DNA from: JBCCQH01 sp039024435
GTDB taxonomy: Bacteria > Bacteroidota > Bacteroidia > J057 > JADKCL01
Assembly (NCBI GenBank): GCA_039024435.1
Contig: JBCCQH010000033.1
Coordinates: 1 to 61,069, forward strand
Length of the DNA stretch: 61,069 nt
Direction of reading: 5' to 3'
Both the position numbers and the translations under genes were made by a program. Of this stretch, positions 33,804 to 43,344 are shown one piece after another. Each line of letters begins with the position of its first letter. Position 1 is the first letter of the stretch. The notes under the pieces were generated by a model, which saw only the letters and a program-made list of their open reading frames with translations, ran no database searches and was not told the origin of the DNA.

Positions 33804-33895
33804 GCGAAATTTTCCCGATTACCGAGCAAGCAAGATCCCTGGATTCGCGCATTTGCGCGGGGTGATCCGGCGTGTTTTGCCCGGTGCAGAGTCAG

Positions 33896-34948
33896 CTACT
33901 TGGCAACGATCTCCCGGTATTTGCGCTTGGGATCATCGCTCCATTGGTAGTACCCGAAGAGTTTGCTGACCAGTCCCCGAGGGAAAAACCGCTCCAGGTT
34001 GCGGTAAAGGATAAGATCGTACTTGCGGTGGAAATTGATCCAGCACGCATTGCAATTGTCGTGGCGATCCTGCAGAGTGGCCACGGTTTCGTCCATGGCC
34101 AGGATTTCGTCGAGGGTATTTTCGTGAATGCTCCCCAACTTATCGTCCAGATTCATGCAGATGGGCACGTCACCATTGGGCAGCACCACCACGCTGTCGA
34201 GGATGCTTTTGCAGGGCAATACCAGTTTTCCCGCCCGCCACTCGTCGTAGAGCGCGAGGTAATCGTAGTTTTCGCGGAATTCCTTGAGAATTTTCGGAAT
34301 ATCACCGAGGGTTTCCGCTTGGTAAGCCGCCTCCTCAGTGTCAAAAAACTTGATATCGCTGTATACCCCCACCCGCAAGTCTACGCTGTGGAATTTGCAG
34401 ACTTCCGCGACGTGGCGGAGGTCCTCCATGGTATTGAAGGGGGAAACGCAGTACATGACGCTGATCGGAACGGTGGCCTTCAGCGACTCGATCACCTTGA
34501 GCACCTTGTCGTAACCGTCTTTGCCCCGCATCTCGCGGTAAGTTTCCTTCGTGCCATCGAGGGAAATGTAGAGCCGAACCGGGGGAGTTTTACGGACAGC
34601 TTCGATGAGCTTGTCCGGCTTGAGACAGTTCGACAGAAGGTCAAAATTGGGGTGGTGCTCGTGGAACCAAGTGATGATGTCCCGGGACTCCGGGTGGAGC
34701 AAGAATTCACCCCCTTCGAGGCCGACTTTGGTGTGGCGAGAGACACAGCGGTTCTCCATGAGTCCGAGGATTTTATCCATCCCCAGGTATTTAACCGGGC
34801 GTTTTTGCCATATAAGGCAATGCTGGCAGCGGGAGTCACAGAGATCGGTCGCGTAGACCATGAGCGTGGAGATGCGGCGCCGGCGCGGAAAGACCCGGTT
34901 GTGCAGCATGCGTGTTCCCCGCTGGAAGTAGTCCCTGCTCTTGTACAT
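33896..34948 (-). CDS. Radical SAM protein with SPASM-type C-terminus
   Basis: About 350 residues from the ATG at 34946-34948; an in-frame start 18 codons upstream is possible. The radical SAM cluster motif is CDSRCQHC in LMVYATDLCDSRCQHCLIWQ. Further core blocks are KVGLEGGEFLLHPESRDIIT and VRLYISLDGTKETYREMRGK. The C-terminal region has SPASM-like cysteines (PCKSIL, PICMNLDD, then CNACWINFHRKYDL) for an extra Fe-S cluster. Such enzymes modify peptides or assist cofactor biosynthesis. No precursor peptide or companion enzyme is adjacent, so the substrate is unknown. Confidence 0.88.
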   Translation of the reverse strand: MYKSRDYFQRGTRMLHNRVFPRRRRISTLMVYATDLCDSRCQHCLIWQKRPVKYLGMDKILGLMENRCVSRHTKVGLEGGEFLLHPESRDIITWFHEHHPNFDLLSNCLKPDKLIEAVRKTPPVRLYISLDGTKETYREMRGKDGYDKVLKVIESLKATVPISVMYCVSPFNTMEDLRHVAEVCKFHSVDLRVGVYSDIKFFDTEEAAYQAETLGDIPKILKEFRENYDYLALYDEWRAGKLVLPCKSILDSVVVLPNGDVPICMNLDDKLGSIHENTLDEILAMDETVATLQDRHDNCNACWINFHRKYDLILYRNLERFFPRGLVSKLFGYYQWSDDPKRKYREIVAK

Positions 34949-35067
34949 CTCGACGAATGTACGAAAGAATCTGTTGCAAATCCCAGCCGGCGCCGTGGTC
35001 AAAGGGACGCCGGAGTCAGGCGGATATAATTGGGAGTAATTATTGTAGGGGGTGCTCTGATGGCGAG

Positions 35068-35102
35068 AAAAAACAAGAACAGGGCGGTTTTGGGGCCGCC
35101 CT
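35068..35102 (-). terminator. Minus-strand terminator upstream of the radical SAM gene
   Basis: On the minus strand AGGGCGG (35096-35102) and CCGCCCT (35081-35087) form a 7-bp GC stem, followed by GTTCTTGTTTTTT. It would stop transcripts entering from 35.1-35.8 kb. Confidence 0.6.
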
Positions 35103-35455
35103 GCGAGTGCATCAACAAAATAATTCTTGGAATGCTAGAGGGCAATCATTGGGTCGGGATTTTCCTCCGTAAGGGTTTCACCGGTTGGTACGATAGAGTC
35201 ATAAGTATGAGGATCGGTGTACCAGTGTTTGTTGATGACTGTTTCTTGGAATAAAAAGAACGATAGTAATTACACTTAGTATAGGTAGTATGAGAAATCA
35301 ACCAGAACAAAGGTACGCGGATGCTCCCACCCCACCATGGACAAAGTTTTTTGAAAGTAACTGAAAACGGGAAGTTGATGCTAATTTTCCGGTGACAAAC
35401 CGAAGTAAATTTCAGACCAGATGGCCCTGGGAATTGACGAAGGTTCGGGAGCGGT

Positions 35456-35640
35456 AAAAAAACAGAGACGGAGCAGGATCGCTGTGATCTGCTCCGCCTG
35501 GATAAATCCGCTTGGATTTTTGGGACTGATAGCGAAAGCTAAGTTCGAGTGATCCGGGCATCTCAGCAGCTTAGGCACAAGCAAGCTACGTTGTCATTTC
35601 AAAGACGCGATGCCACAGGCTCGAATTGCTATTCGCTATT
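35456..35640 (-). ncRNA. Candidate structured small RNA ending in an intrinsic terminator
   Basis: On the minus strand CGGAGCAGATC and GATCCTGCTCCG (35469-35496, one bulge) form a strong hairpin followed six bases later by T7 (35456-35462). Just before it, AAATCC/GGATTT (35504-35519) and AGCTT/AAGCT (about 35569-35588) also pair. No gene lies upstream to need this terminator, so a non-coding RNA is plausible. No known RNA family is recognised, and the 5' end is a guess. Confidence 0.3.
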
Positions 35641-35847
35641 ACCGCTTTGACAAAATTCTAACCTGTAACAAATAAAGCCGTTGTGACAATATTTCCCATG
35701 GAAAAATATCCCAAAAAGTAACTGAAAACCGATTGAAATTATCTAATTTCCAATTCGACAATTGCCTGTTCTCAATGTTCCGGCTCAACTCGTACTCCTC
35801 CGGAGCACCTGGTGATTGCTAAATTTCCTTTGCCTAATCTGAAAAAT

Positions 35848-36510
35848 ATGCTCAACGCTACGACACTAGAATTTCTTGGGGAACTGGCCGAAAACAACCA
35901 CCGGCCGTGGTTTGAGGACAACAAAAAGCGCTACCAAGCCGCCAAAAAGGACATTGCGACCCTCGTCGACAATCTCATCGTCCGCTTGATCGACATCGAA
36001 CCGGAACTGGAAGGGCTCGAAGCCAAGAATTGCGTGTTCCGCATCTTCCGCGACGTCCGCTTCTCAAAAAACAAAGCCCCCTACAAGACCAATTTGGGCG
36101 CCTGGATTGCCCGAGGCGGCCGCAAAAGCATCTACGCCGGCTACTATCTGCACGTGGAGCCGGGCGAAAAATCGTTTCTGGCCGGTGGGAGCTACATGCC
36201 TCCCTCGGATGTTCTCAAAGCCATCCGTGAAGCCATTGACTACGATCCCGATTCCTTGCGCTCGGTGATCCAAGCACCCGATTTTAAGGATGCCTTCGGC
36301 GAATTGGGCGGGGACAAGCTGAAAACCGCCCCGCGCGACTACGCCAAGGATCATCCCGCCATTGACCTGCTGCGCCACAAAAGCTTCGTGGTAAACCATC
36401 CCATCGGCGACGCCCAACTCCTCGACGGCGGCTTTCTCGACCACGCCATCCAGGTTTACTCCACCCTCAAACCCCTCAATGATTATCTAAACTTGGGAAT
36501 CTCGAATTAG
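35848..36510 (+). CDS. DUF2461 family protein
   Basis: A 220-residue protein from the ATG at 35848 (MLNATTLEFLGELAENNHRP); a Met 12 codons upstream is possible. The DUF2461 signature blocks are all present: NNHRPWFEDNKKRYQAAKKD near the start, CVFRIFRDVRFSKNKAPYKT, then GYYLHVEPGEKSFLAGGSYM and LKTAPRDYAKDHPAIDLLRH. The family (TIGR02453) is widespread and conserved but its biochemical role is not established. It is a single gene; about 240 bp separate it from the crotonase gene. Confidence 0.93.
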   Translation: MLNATTLEFLGELAENNHRPWFEDNKKRYQAAKKDIATLVDNLIVRLIDIEPELEGLEAKNCVFRIFRDVRFSKNKAPYKTNLGAWIARGGRKSIYAGYYLHVEPGEKSFLAGGSYMPPSDVLKAIREAIDYDPDSLRSVIQAPDFKDAFGELGGDKLKTAPRDYAKDHPAIDLLRHKSFVVNHPIGDAQLLDGGFLDHAIQVYSTLKPLNDYLNLGISN

Positions 36511-36749
36511 AGAATCTTCCATTGAAACTGGAGGGCGGTTACCGACGCTCTACCTACGCGTCCGTACCAGGCTGTTCCGGGAGTTCGCGTGGCTCCGTCC
36601 CGCCGAATCGGCGCGACCAAAGTCCCTCCCATCCTTACCGCAGCAAAGAAAATCTGATTCATCGATTTTTGACTGCCGATGCCCAATACCGCGAAGTCGC
36701 CATTGAAAATAGGAAATCAGATACTTGGAAATTCTCTTTATCTTACTCA

Positions 36750-37562
36750 ATGGAATATGAATTTCTGAAAGTTCGGGTAGAAGGAGGAATCGCCGAAGTG
36801 GAGATGCACCGCCCCGAAAAGGCCAATGCCATCGACTGGAATGCTTTTACCGAAATCCAGCGTGCATTTGAACAGCTCGGGGACCAGCCCGAAGTCCGGG
36901 CCATCATCCTCCGTGGCGCCGGCAAGCATTTCTGTGCGGGAATCGACCTGAGCCTGCTCATGGGCCTCAACGAAATCGTCGCCAGCGATTGCGAAGGCCG
37001 TAAACGTGAACGGCTCCGCAAGTTGATCTTCCAACTTCAAGCTCCGGTCAATGCCATCGCCGATTGCCCCCAACCGGTCATGGCCGCCATTCAAGGGGGC
37101 TGCATCGGAGCGGGACTCGACATCGCCGCCGCCTGCGACATGCGCTATTGCACCCCAAACGCCTACTTTACGATCAAAGAAATCGACATGGGCATGGTCG
37201 CCGACCTGGGCGTCTTGCAGCGGCTACCCGGCATCATTCCCGAAGGCATCCTGCGAGAAATGGCCTACACTGCACGCAAAGTTCCCGGCGAGGAAGCCGT
37301 CCGGATCGGACTCGTTAACCGTGCCTACCCGGATCCAGAAGGCTTGCTGGCCGGGGTGCGGGAAATTGCCCAGCGAATCGCCGCCAAATCCCCGCTTTCC
37401 ATCCGTGGCAACAAAGAGATCCTCAATTACAACCGCCGCAAGAACATCGACGAGGGCCTGAATTACATTGCGATCTGGAATGCGGCGATGCTGCTCTCCG
37501 AAGATCTCACGGTAGCCGGACGTGCCGCCGCCCTCAGGCAACAACCTAAATTTCACGACTAA
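36750..37562 (+). CDS. Enoyl-CoA hydratase/isomerase, dienoyl-CoA isomerase (ECH1)-like
   Basis: A 270-residue crotonase from the ATG at 36750; the frame is open 76 codons further upstream but without crotonase sequence. The oxyanion-hole blocks are AGKHFCAGIDLSLL and IQGGCIGAGLDIAAACDMRY. The motif KEIDMGMVADLGVLQRLPGI matches the ECH1 type, in which an acidic pair in EVDVGLAADVGTLQRLP drives delta3,5-delta2,4-dienoyl-CoA isomerisation. This supports a role in beta-oxidation of unsaturated fatty acids with odd-position double bonds. No other fatty-acid gene is adjacent. Confidence 0.9.
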   Translation: MEYEFLKVRVEGGIAEVEMHRPEKANAIDWNAFTEIQRAFEQLGDQPEVRAIILRGAGKHFCAGIDLSLLMGLNEIVASDCEGRKRERLRKLIFQLQAPVNAIADCPQPVMAAIQGGCIGAGLDIAAACDMRYCTPNAYFTIKEIDMGMVADLGVLQRLPGIIPEGILREMAYTARKVPGEEAVRIGLVNRAYPDPEGLLAGVREIAQRIAAKSPLSIRGNKEILNYNRRKNIDEGLNYIAIWNAAMLLSEDLTVAGRAAALRQQPKFHD

Positions 37563-37608
37563 AAGATCCCTTTTTCGCCTGCTTGGTAAACTTCAAAACC
37601 CCCACAGA

Positions 37609-40600
37609 ATGCTCCGCCGATTCTTCGTCCTGCTGCCCTTGATTACCAGCTTTGCCTTTGCCCAGTCACCGGGTTGGACCGTGTCTCCCAGTGAACCCAC
37701 CGCCGTCCCCGATCTGGTAAATGCACCGCATACCTTTACCACTTTTGCAACAAACGCCGAGCAATGGCGGACCTACCTTGGCCAGGCTCCCCAAGACTAC
37801 CCCGAGGCGCAACGGCGCGCGCCCTTCACCGTCGATCTCCCCGATGCCGAGGGCAACCTGCACCAATTCCGCATCTGGCGCTCCACTACCCTGCATCCCG
37901 ATTTAGCCGCCAAATATCCGCAAATCCTCTCCTTCACGGGCCAGGGCATCGACAATCCACGCACACTCCTCAAACTGGACTTCAATCCTACCGGACTACA
38001 CGCAATGGTCTTCTCTCCGAGAAATGACTGGGCGATTGAGCCGATGTACCGCGGAGACAATGCTTACTACTTGGGCTACCGCAAGACATCCCTGACCCCG
38101 GATGAACGGGAATTTTCCTGCGGCGTCACCAATTCGCTGCCCCCTGCCGCCACCCAGCGTACCGAATCCAGCAGCACCAACCCCACCGGAACCGATCTGC
38201 GAAACTACCGGCTGGCCTTGGGACTGACCGGCGAATATTCCACCTTCCACGGCGGCACCAAAGCGGGTGCCCTCGCCGCGGCCGTCGTCACCATGAACCG
38301 CGTCAACGGCATCTACGAACGCGATTTTACGGTGACCATGACCCTGGTCCCGAATACCGATACCCTGATCTACCTCAACCCGAATACCGATCCCTACACG
38401 AACAACAATCTGGGAGCGATGCTCGGGGAAAACCAAGACCTTTGCGACAGCCTGATCGGAGTTCCCAACTACGACATCGGTCACGTCTTCGGAACCGCGG
38501 GCGGGGGGCTGGCCGGCCTCGGAGTCGTCTGCGGCGGCGGAAAAGCCTTCGGTGGAACTGGCCTGAATGTCCCAACCGGCGACTTTTTCGATGTCGATTA
38601 CGTCTCGCACGAGTTTGGTCACCAGTTCGGCGGCAACCACACCTTCAACGAATGCGGCAGCCAGGGTCCCCAGCCCTACGAACCGGGCAGTGGGGTCACC
38701 ATCATGGCTTACGCCGGCCTCTGCGGGACCAGCAATCTCCAGACAACCTCCATCGATCAATTCCACGTCGCAACCTACGACGAAGTGATCGCCTACAGCC
38801 AAAATTCGCAGGGCAATACCTGCCCACTCACAACCCCCACGAACAATGATCCTCCCGTGGTCACGGTGCCCGACGGAGGCTTTTACATTCCCTTCCAGAC
38901 CCCTTTTGAGCTGACCGGCTCGGCCCTGGATGCCCAGATGGACTCGCTCACCTACAGTTGGGAACAATTTGACCGGGGACCTTCGGTGCATCCCGATTCG
39001 GCCGTGGGCACGGCGCCCCTTTTCCGCCCCTGGCCCGCCAATAATTCACCGACGCGGATCTTCCCGCAGATCGACGACCTGGTCACCAATACTTCGACCA
39101 TCGGGGAACTGCTGCCCCAATTCGGGCGGGAGATGAACTTTCGCTGTGTGGTCCGGGACAACAATCCGGCCGGCGGTGGCGTGGATTACGCCCAGATCAC
39201 CTTCCAGGTGGCGGACAGCGCAGGTCCATTTTCCGTCCTCTCCCCCAACGGTGGCCAAATTTGGGTCGGCGGCACCATCGAAACGGTGACCTGGGATGTC
39301 GCAAATTCCGATCTTGCCCCGGTCAATTGCCAGTCCGTGGACATCTACTTGTCGCAGGATGGCGGTTACACCTACCCCATTTTACTGGCGGCGAATCGCC
39401 TCAACAATGGCGCCGCCGCGATCACGGTTCCCAACCTCAATGGCACCGATTTCCGCATCAAGGTCAAAGGTTCGGACAACATTTTCTTTGACATCTCGAA
39501 CCAAGATTTCACCATCACGCCGGCGCCGAATCCCGATTTTACGGTCACTGTCCCGCAGCCTTTGCGGACCATCTGCGGCGCGGACAGTGCAGTGTACACG
39601 ATCCAACTCGACACCCTGATGAATTTTTCCGGCAATGTCTCTCTCAGCCTTGTGGGCAATCCGGCGGGAACCACATTTTCTTTTGACGTGAATCCCTCAC
39701 CCACGCCGGGAACGGTCCAGTTGACGGTAGCCGCCACTTCGAGCGCCAATCCGGGCAACTATACGATGACCCTGCAAGCAAACGGGACGACCGGGATCAA
39801 AAGCCTCCCCCTTCAGTTGAACCTGCGCGCGGGTCCACCCGCGGCCGTTTCCCTGACCTCCCCCTTCAATGGCGCCACCAATGTATCGGGAGCGGCCCCC
39901 TTGGTCTGGAACCCTTTGCCCTTCGTCCAGTCTTACCTGATCGAGATCGCGGAAAATCCGGCGTTTTCGCCTCTGGTCGTTGGTGCTTCGGTGATCGGAA
40001 GCAATACTTATCTCCCGAGTCCCTCCCTGAATCCCAATACGGTTTACTACTGGCGGGTCCGGGCCGATCAGTCCGATTGTGGTCCCGGTCCCTGGTCACC
40101 GCTCTATTCTTTTCAGACCGAGCTCACCCAGTGTGCAATCTACACCTCGATTGACACGCCGGTGGTGATTTCCGGGTCCGGCACGCCGACGGTGTATTCG
40201 GAATTGCCCGTGACGCAAAGTATGGTCCTCACCGACGTCAATGTCCTCAACTTACGTGGCGTCCACACCTGGATCAGTGACCTCAATTTTACCTTGATCA
40301 GCCCGTCCAATGACTCCATCTTCCTTTTTGGGGGCATCTGCGGCGATCAGGACGATTTCGATCTCTCCTTCGATGACGCGGCGACGAGTGGGAACATTCC
40401 CTGCCCTCCCACTACGGGCTTGACCTATCTCCCCGCGGACCCGCTCGGTACTTTCAATGGCGGCAATGCCCAAGGGGTCTGGCGGATGAAGGTCTTCGAC
40501 GCAGTCAATCAAGATGGTGGGCAACTGCAAAACTGGTCCCTGGAGCTGTGCGGCCCTCCGATCAACCCCAATGCCCCGACGGTGACGATCAATCCCTTGC

Positions 40601-41172
40601 CGGTCAATCCCGGTGCTACCGGAGTGGTTTCTCCATTTCTCCTGAACACCAATTGCGGGACCAGTAGCGCCACCACCGTTATCTATACGCTGACCAGCCT
40701 GCCGGCACACGGCGACTTGCTTTTGAACGGTACGCCGCTGGTGGTCGGGGACACCTTTAGCCAGGATCAGATCAACAATGGGCAGTTGACCTACGCCCAC
40801 AACCTCGCCGCATTCTTCGCGACCGATCAGTTTGGGTTTACGGTGACTTGTCTGAACGGTGGCTACGTGGGGGGCCTGACCTTTCCCATCGATATTTTGC
40901 TGATCAGCGGAGTCGGTGCCCCGGAATCCGACGCCCTGGAACTGGCTCCCAATCCGGCCGGAAACGCGTTTCAGTTGCGCTACCGCGGTCCCATTGAGGT
41001 GGAAAAAGAGGTGTGGATCATCGATGCAGTTGGGCGAACTGTCCTGCGCGCGCCCATGCCCGATGCGGATTGGGAAGGATCGGTGGCCCATTTGCCCAGT
41101 GGCTTGTACACAGTGCAAGTCCGGTCCCAAGGGATTCGCCTCGGCACGGTCAAACTGGTCATCGTTCATTGA
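37609..41172 (+). CDS. Large secreted M12B/reprolysin-like metalloprotease with P-domain and T9SS sorting domain
   Basis: A 1187-residue protein from the ATG at 37609 with a signal peptide ending SFAFAQ. Residues about 20-190 look like a propeptide. The metallopeptidase domain carries the zinc motif HEFGHQFGGNH near residue 335, followed by the Met-turn-like TIMAYAG. Ig/FN3-like modules follow (FSVLSPNGGQIWVGGTIETV near 540). A proprotein-convertase P-domain spans about 842-982 (VHTWISDLNFTLISPSNDSI). A cadherin/CSPG-like repeat lies at about 1027-1090 and a type A T9SS sorting domain ends the protein (LELAPNPAGNAFQLRYRG, SGLYTVQVRSQGIRLGTVKL). Likely an exported extracellular protease; substrate unknown. 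Confidence 0.9.
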   Translation: MLRRFFVLLPLITSFAFAQSPGWTVSPSEPTAVPDLVNAPHTFTTFATNAEQWRTYLGQAPQDYPEAQRRAPFTVDLPDAEGNLHQFRIWRSTTLHPDLAAKYPQILSFTGQGIDNPRTLLKLDFNPTGLHAMVFSPRNDWAIEPMYRGDNAYYLGYRKTSLTPDEREFSCGVTNSLPPAATQRTESSSTNPTGTDLRNYRLALGLTGEYSTFHGGTKAGALAAAVVTMNRVNGIYERDFTVTMTLVPNTDTLIYLNPNTDPYTNNNLGAMLGENQDLCDSLIGVPNYDIGHVFGTAGGGLAGLGVVCGGGKAFGGTGLNVPTGDFFDVDYVSHEFGHQFGGNHTFNECGSQGPQPYEPGSGVTIMAYAGLCGTSNLQTTSIDQFHVATYDEVIAYSQNSQGNTCPLTTPTNNDPPVVTVPDGGFYIPFQTPFELTGSALDAQMDSLTYSWEQFDRGPSVHPDSAVGTAPLFRPWPANNSPTRIFPQIDDLVTNTSTIGELLPQFGREMNFRCVVRDNNPAGGGVDYAQITFQVADSAGPFSVLSPNGGQIWVGGTIETVTWDVANSDLAPVNCQSVDIYLSQDGGYTYPILLAANRLNNGAAAITVPNLNGTDFRIKVKGSDNIFFDISNQDFTITPAPNPDFTVTVPQPLRTICGADSAVYTIQLDTLMNFSGNVSLSLVGNPAGTTFSFDVNPSPTPGTVQLTVAATSSANPGNYTMTLQANGTTGIKSLPLQLNLRAGPPAAVSLTSPFNGATNVSGAAPLVWNPLPFVQSYLIEIAENPAFSPLVVGASVIGSNTYLPSPSLNPNTVYYWRVRADQSDCGPGPWSPLYSFQTELTQCAIYTSIDTPVVISGSGTPTVYSELPVTQSMVLTDVNVLNLRGVHTWISDLNFTLISPSNDSIFLFGGICGDQDDFDLSFDDAATSGNIPCPPTTGLTYLPADPLGTFNGGNAQGVWRMKVFDAVNQDGGQLQNWSLELCGPPINPNAPTVTINPLPVNPGATGVVSPFLLNTNCGTSSATTVIYTLTSLPAHGDLLLNGTPLVVGDTFSQDQINNGQLTYAHNLAAFFATDQFGFTVTCLNGGYVGGLTFPIDILLISGVGAPESDALELAPNPAGNAFQLRYRGPIEVEKEVWIIDAVGRTVLRAPMPDADWEGSVAHLPSGLYTVQVRSQGIRLGTVKLVIVH

Positions 41173-41184
41173 GGTGGCGCCAAA

Positions 41185-42501
41185 TCAGCCGAGCTGAAGC
41201 CGGGGAATTTTCCATTTGTTGAGCCGCAAGCTCGTGGAAAACCACTTGGCGAAGTTTTTGAAGTTCCAGGTGTGGCGGTAGTCGTGCAGGGCGATCAACA
41301 GAAAAAAGACGTACACCATGCGCGGCTTGGTTTTGCCATTCAGGATAACCAGGGTGAACATGGTGATGCCCAAATCGGCAAAGTGGCCGGTGTACAGCAC
41401 GTCTTTCAGGGCTTGGGTGGGCATGGCGAGGCTGAAGCTGGGATTCTGGATGCCTTCGACGACCTTGCGCCCCCAGGGCTTGTAAGTAAGTTGGCGCTTG
41501 CCCAGCATGAATCCGATGCCTTTGCGGAACAGCAGGGGCAAGAGAATTCGGCTAAAGGACAATTTTTTGCGTAGGTCTTCGACGTCTTTTTCGGTGAATT
41601 CGGCTTCCTTTTCCATGGCTTCCTGGACCGCCACCTTGTGGGCGATCACTTCTTCGTCGCGGTGGTAGTCCTTTTCCTCAACCGAGGTAACCTCCCAGGT
41701 CTCGAAATCAATCGTGGAATAGGGATGGCAAAGATGGGTGTTTTCCGCCGTCCAGTATTTCTCGAGATCGGCCACGGCGACTTTGTATTCATTCGCCCAC
41801 TTCGAATCGGTGCGGTAGAAAATGACCTGGCTGGCGAAAGGCATAAAGTAATCGGCGCGCAGGATGTCGCTCAGATGGCTGACCCGCTCTACGTAGTCTT
41901 TTTTGTCTTTCATGCTCACAATACTGCCGTCCTGGCGGGTGTTACGGAAGCTGTTGACCGGGCTCGCGGGTGAATAGCTGCTCAACAGAATGATCTTTTT
42001 CCCCTTTTCGATTTCCTCGTCAATGTACTTGCGGATCCGGCGGATCTGGTACTTCATCGGCTTGGAGTCGTTGAGGTTGACGATGAAGACTTGGGGGGTG
42101 TGAACAAGCAATACGGAGTCGTCATTGGGGAGGGGGATGCTCAAGATGCGGACCTGCTCGTAGAGCTGGTGCCACTTCAATGGTTCCAGTGAGCGGGCGT
42201 TGAAGCCCTTTTCTGTAAGATACTGGGCGATTTGCTCCTGCGGCAAAGCGGGAGAGAGGTATTCCGGCCCTTGGCCCAGTTTGCGCAGCGAAGGGGGATG
42301 AAAGTGGTCCATGTGCTCATGGGTGATGTAGGCGTAGGGCGTGGTGGCGAGGTCTTGCAGCTCTTCCGGTGTGGGATAGTTCTGCAGCCACCAACTCCGC
42401 CAATAGGTCGAGCCGATGAGCCATGGGTCAGTGATCAAAAGTGGTTTATCGTTGTCGTCGCGCAACACCATGCAGGCGTGCCCCATTGTTTGGATCTTCA
42501 T
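41185..42501 (-). CDS. MBL-fold metallo-hydrolase in the polysaccharide cluster
   Basis: A 438-residue protein. The metallo-beta-lactamase motif THEHMDHFHP is near residue 60, preceded by the UlaG-like start MKIQTMGHACMVLRDDNDKP and DPWLIGS. The C-terminal 150 residues (KKLSFSRILLPLLFRKGIGF onward, ending HTWNFKNFAKWFSTSLRLNK) are outside the core fold. The length and layout recall MBL proteins found in cell-surface glycan clusters, related to CMP-sialate hydroxylase-like Rieske/MBL families but without a Rieske motif. It is the last gene of the minus-strand cluster, about 80 bp after the GT2 gene. The reaction is unknown. Confidence 0.78.
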   Translation of the reverse strand: MKIQTMGHACMVLRDDNDKPLLITDPWLIGSTYWRSWWLQNYPTPEELQDLATTPYAYITHEHMDHFHPPSLRKLGQGPEYLSPALPQEQIAQYLTEKGFNARSLEPLKWHQLYEQVRILSIPLPNDDSVLLVHTPQVFIVNLNDSKPMKYQIRRIRKYIDEEIEKGKKIILLSSYSPASPVNSFRNTRQDGSIVSMKDKKDYVERVSHLSDILRADYFMPFASQVIFYRTDSKWANEYKVAVADLEKYWTAENTHLCHPYSTIDFETWEVTSVEEKDYHRDEEVIAHKVAVQEAMEKEAEFTEKDVEDLRKKLSFSRILLPLLFRKGIGFMLGKRQLTYKPWGRKVVEGIQNPSFSLAMPTQALKDVLYTGHFADLGITMFTLVILNGKTKPRMVYVFFLLIALHDYRHTWNFKNFAKWFSTSLRLNKWKIPRLQLG

Positions 42502-42582
42502 ACTGGCAAAAAACGATTTACTTTTACCCTGATTGAATCAAAGTAAAATTCGTGAAAAACATCGTGATATCAATGATTTCCC

Positions 42583-43344
42583 TCAGCTTTTCGCCGGGCG
42601 GCGGACCAACTGCCAGATCTTGCGAAAGTATTTTGAGTAAATCTTCAGCGATGACGCGGGCAAGCCATTCGCTGCCAGGGAGCGCTTGATCTCCTGGTTC
42701 AGACGGACTTTGCTGGACCATCCGGAGTCGGACAGCCCACCGGTACGCATTTTGACCATGACCTTGGGCAGGTAGGTAAAACTGGCCCCGGCCTTGTAAA
42801 GAAAGCGCAGCATAAGGTCAAAATCGGCGACGATGCGGTATTCGGTGTTGAAGTTACCGTGCTGCTCGTACAGGTTTCGACGGGCAAAAAAGGTGGGATG
42901 CGGCGGCATATCACCCACTTCGAAGCGCTTGAGCTGAAAGTTTTGGGAGCGGTAATAGCGCACAATGTTATCGGTTTGGTCCGGCTTCACGTACACCAAG
43001 TCTCCAACCAAGCTGTCGGCACCGCTTTCCTGCAACTGCTGTACAACGGAGGAAATGATGTCAGTACCGGCGTAGAGATCATCGGCATTGAGGATGCCGA
43101 TTACGTCCCCGGTAGCCCGGGCGATTCCCTTGTTCATGGCATCGTATAAGCCCCGGTCCGGCTCGGAAATGAGCACACTGACCACTGGTCCAAATTCTCG
43201 GACGATCTCCACAGTGCGGTCTTGCGAGGCACCATCCACTATGATGTATTCGATGTCGGAGTAATCTTGGTCCCGAACTGAGGTGATTGCGGAAGCAATT
43301 GTGGCTTCACCATTGTACACGACCGTGATGATGGAGACTTTCAT
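42583..43344 (-). CDS. Glycosyltransferase family 2, WcaA-like
   Basis: A 253-residue protein from the ATG at 43342-43344, which overlaps the acetyltransferase stop (ATGA), indicating coupling. The GT-A fold shows as MKVSIITVVYNGEATIASAI, the nucleotide-sugar-binding VDGASQDRTVEIV, the DxD-like motif ILNADDLY, and GDMPPHPTFFARRNLYEQHG. This resembles colanic-acid-type transferases. It probably adds a sugar to a lipid-linked repeat unit at the cytoplasmic membrane. Sugar specificity cannot be read. Confidence 0.9.
   Translation of the reverse strand: MKVSIITVVYNGEATIASAITSVRDQDYSDIEYIIVDGASQDRTVEIVREFGPVVSVLISEPDRGLYDAMNKGIARATGDVIGILNADDLYAGTDIISSVVQQLQESGADSLVGDLVYVKPDQTDNIVRYYRSQNFQLKRFEVGDMPPHPTFFARRNLYEQHGNFNTEYRIVADFDLMLRFLYKAGASFTYLPKVMVKMRTGGLSDSGWSSKVRLNQEIKRSLAANGLPASSLKIYSKYFRKIWQLVRRPAKS

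Larger units (their letters stand above)
34949..35847. other. Gene-poor region with structured elements
   Basis: About 900 bp without a convincing gene. Short ORFs (35030-35254 plus, 35381-35584 minus) lack typical composition and run through hairpins. It holds two minus-strand terminator-like hairpins (35068-35102, 35456-35496), a candidate structured RNA between about 35456 and 35640, and a 15-bp direct repeat, AAAGTAACTGAAAAC, at 35354-35368 and 35715-35729. Confidence 0.4.

Noticed and set aside
35030..35254. Small plus-strand ORF in the gene-poor region
   Set aside because: It runs through the terminator hairpin at 35081-35102 and has no homologous-looking features.
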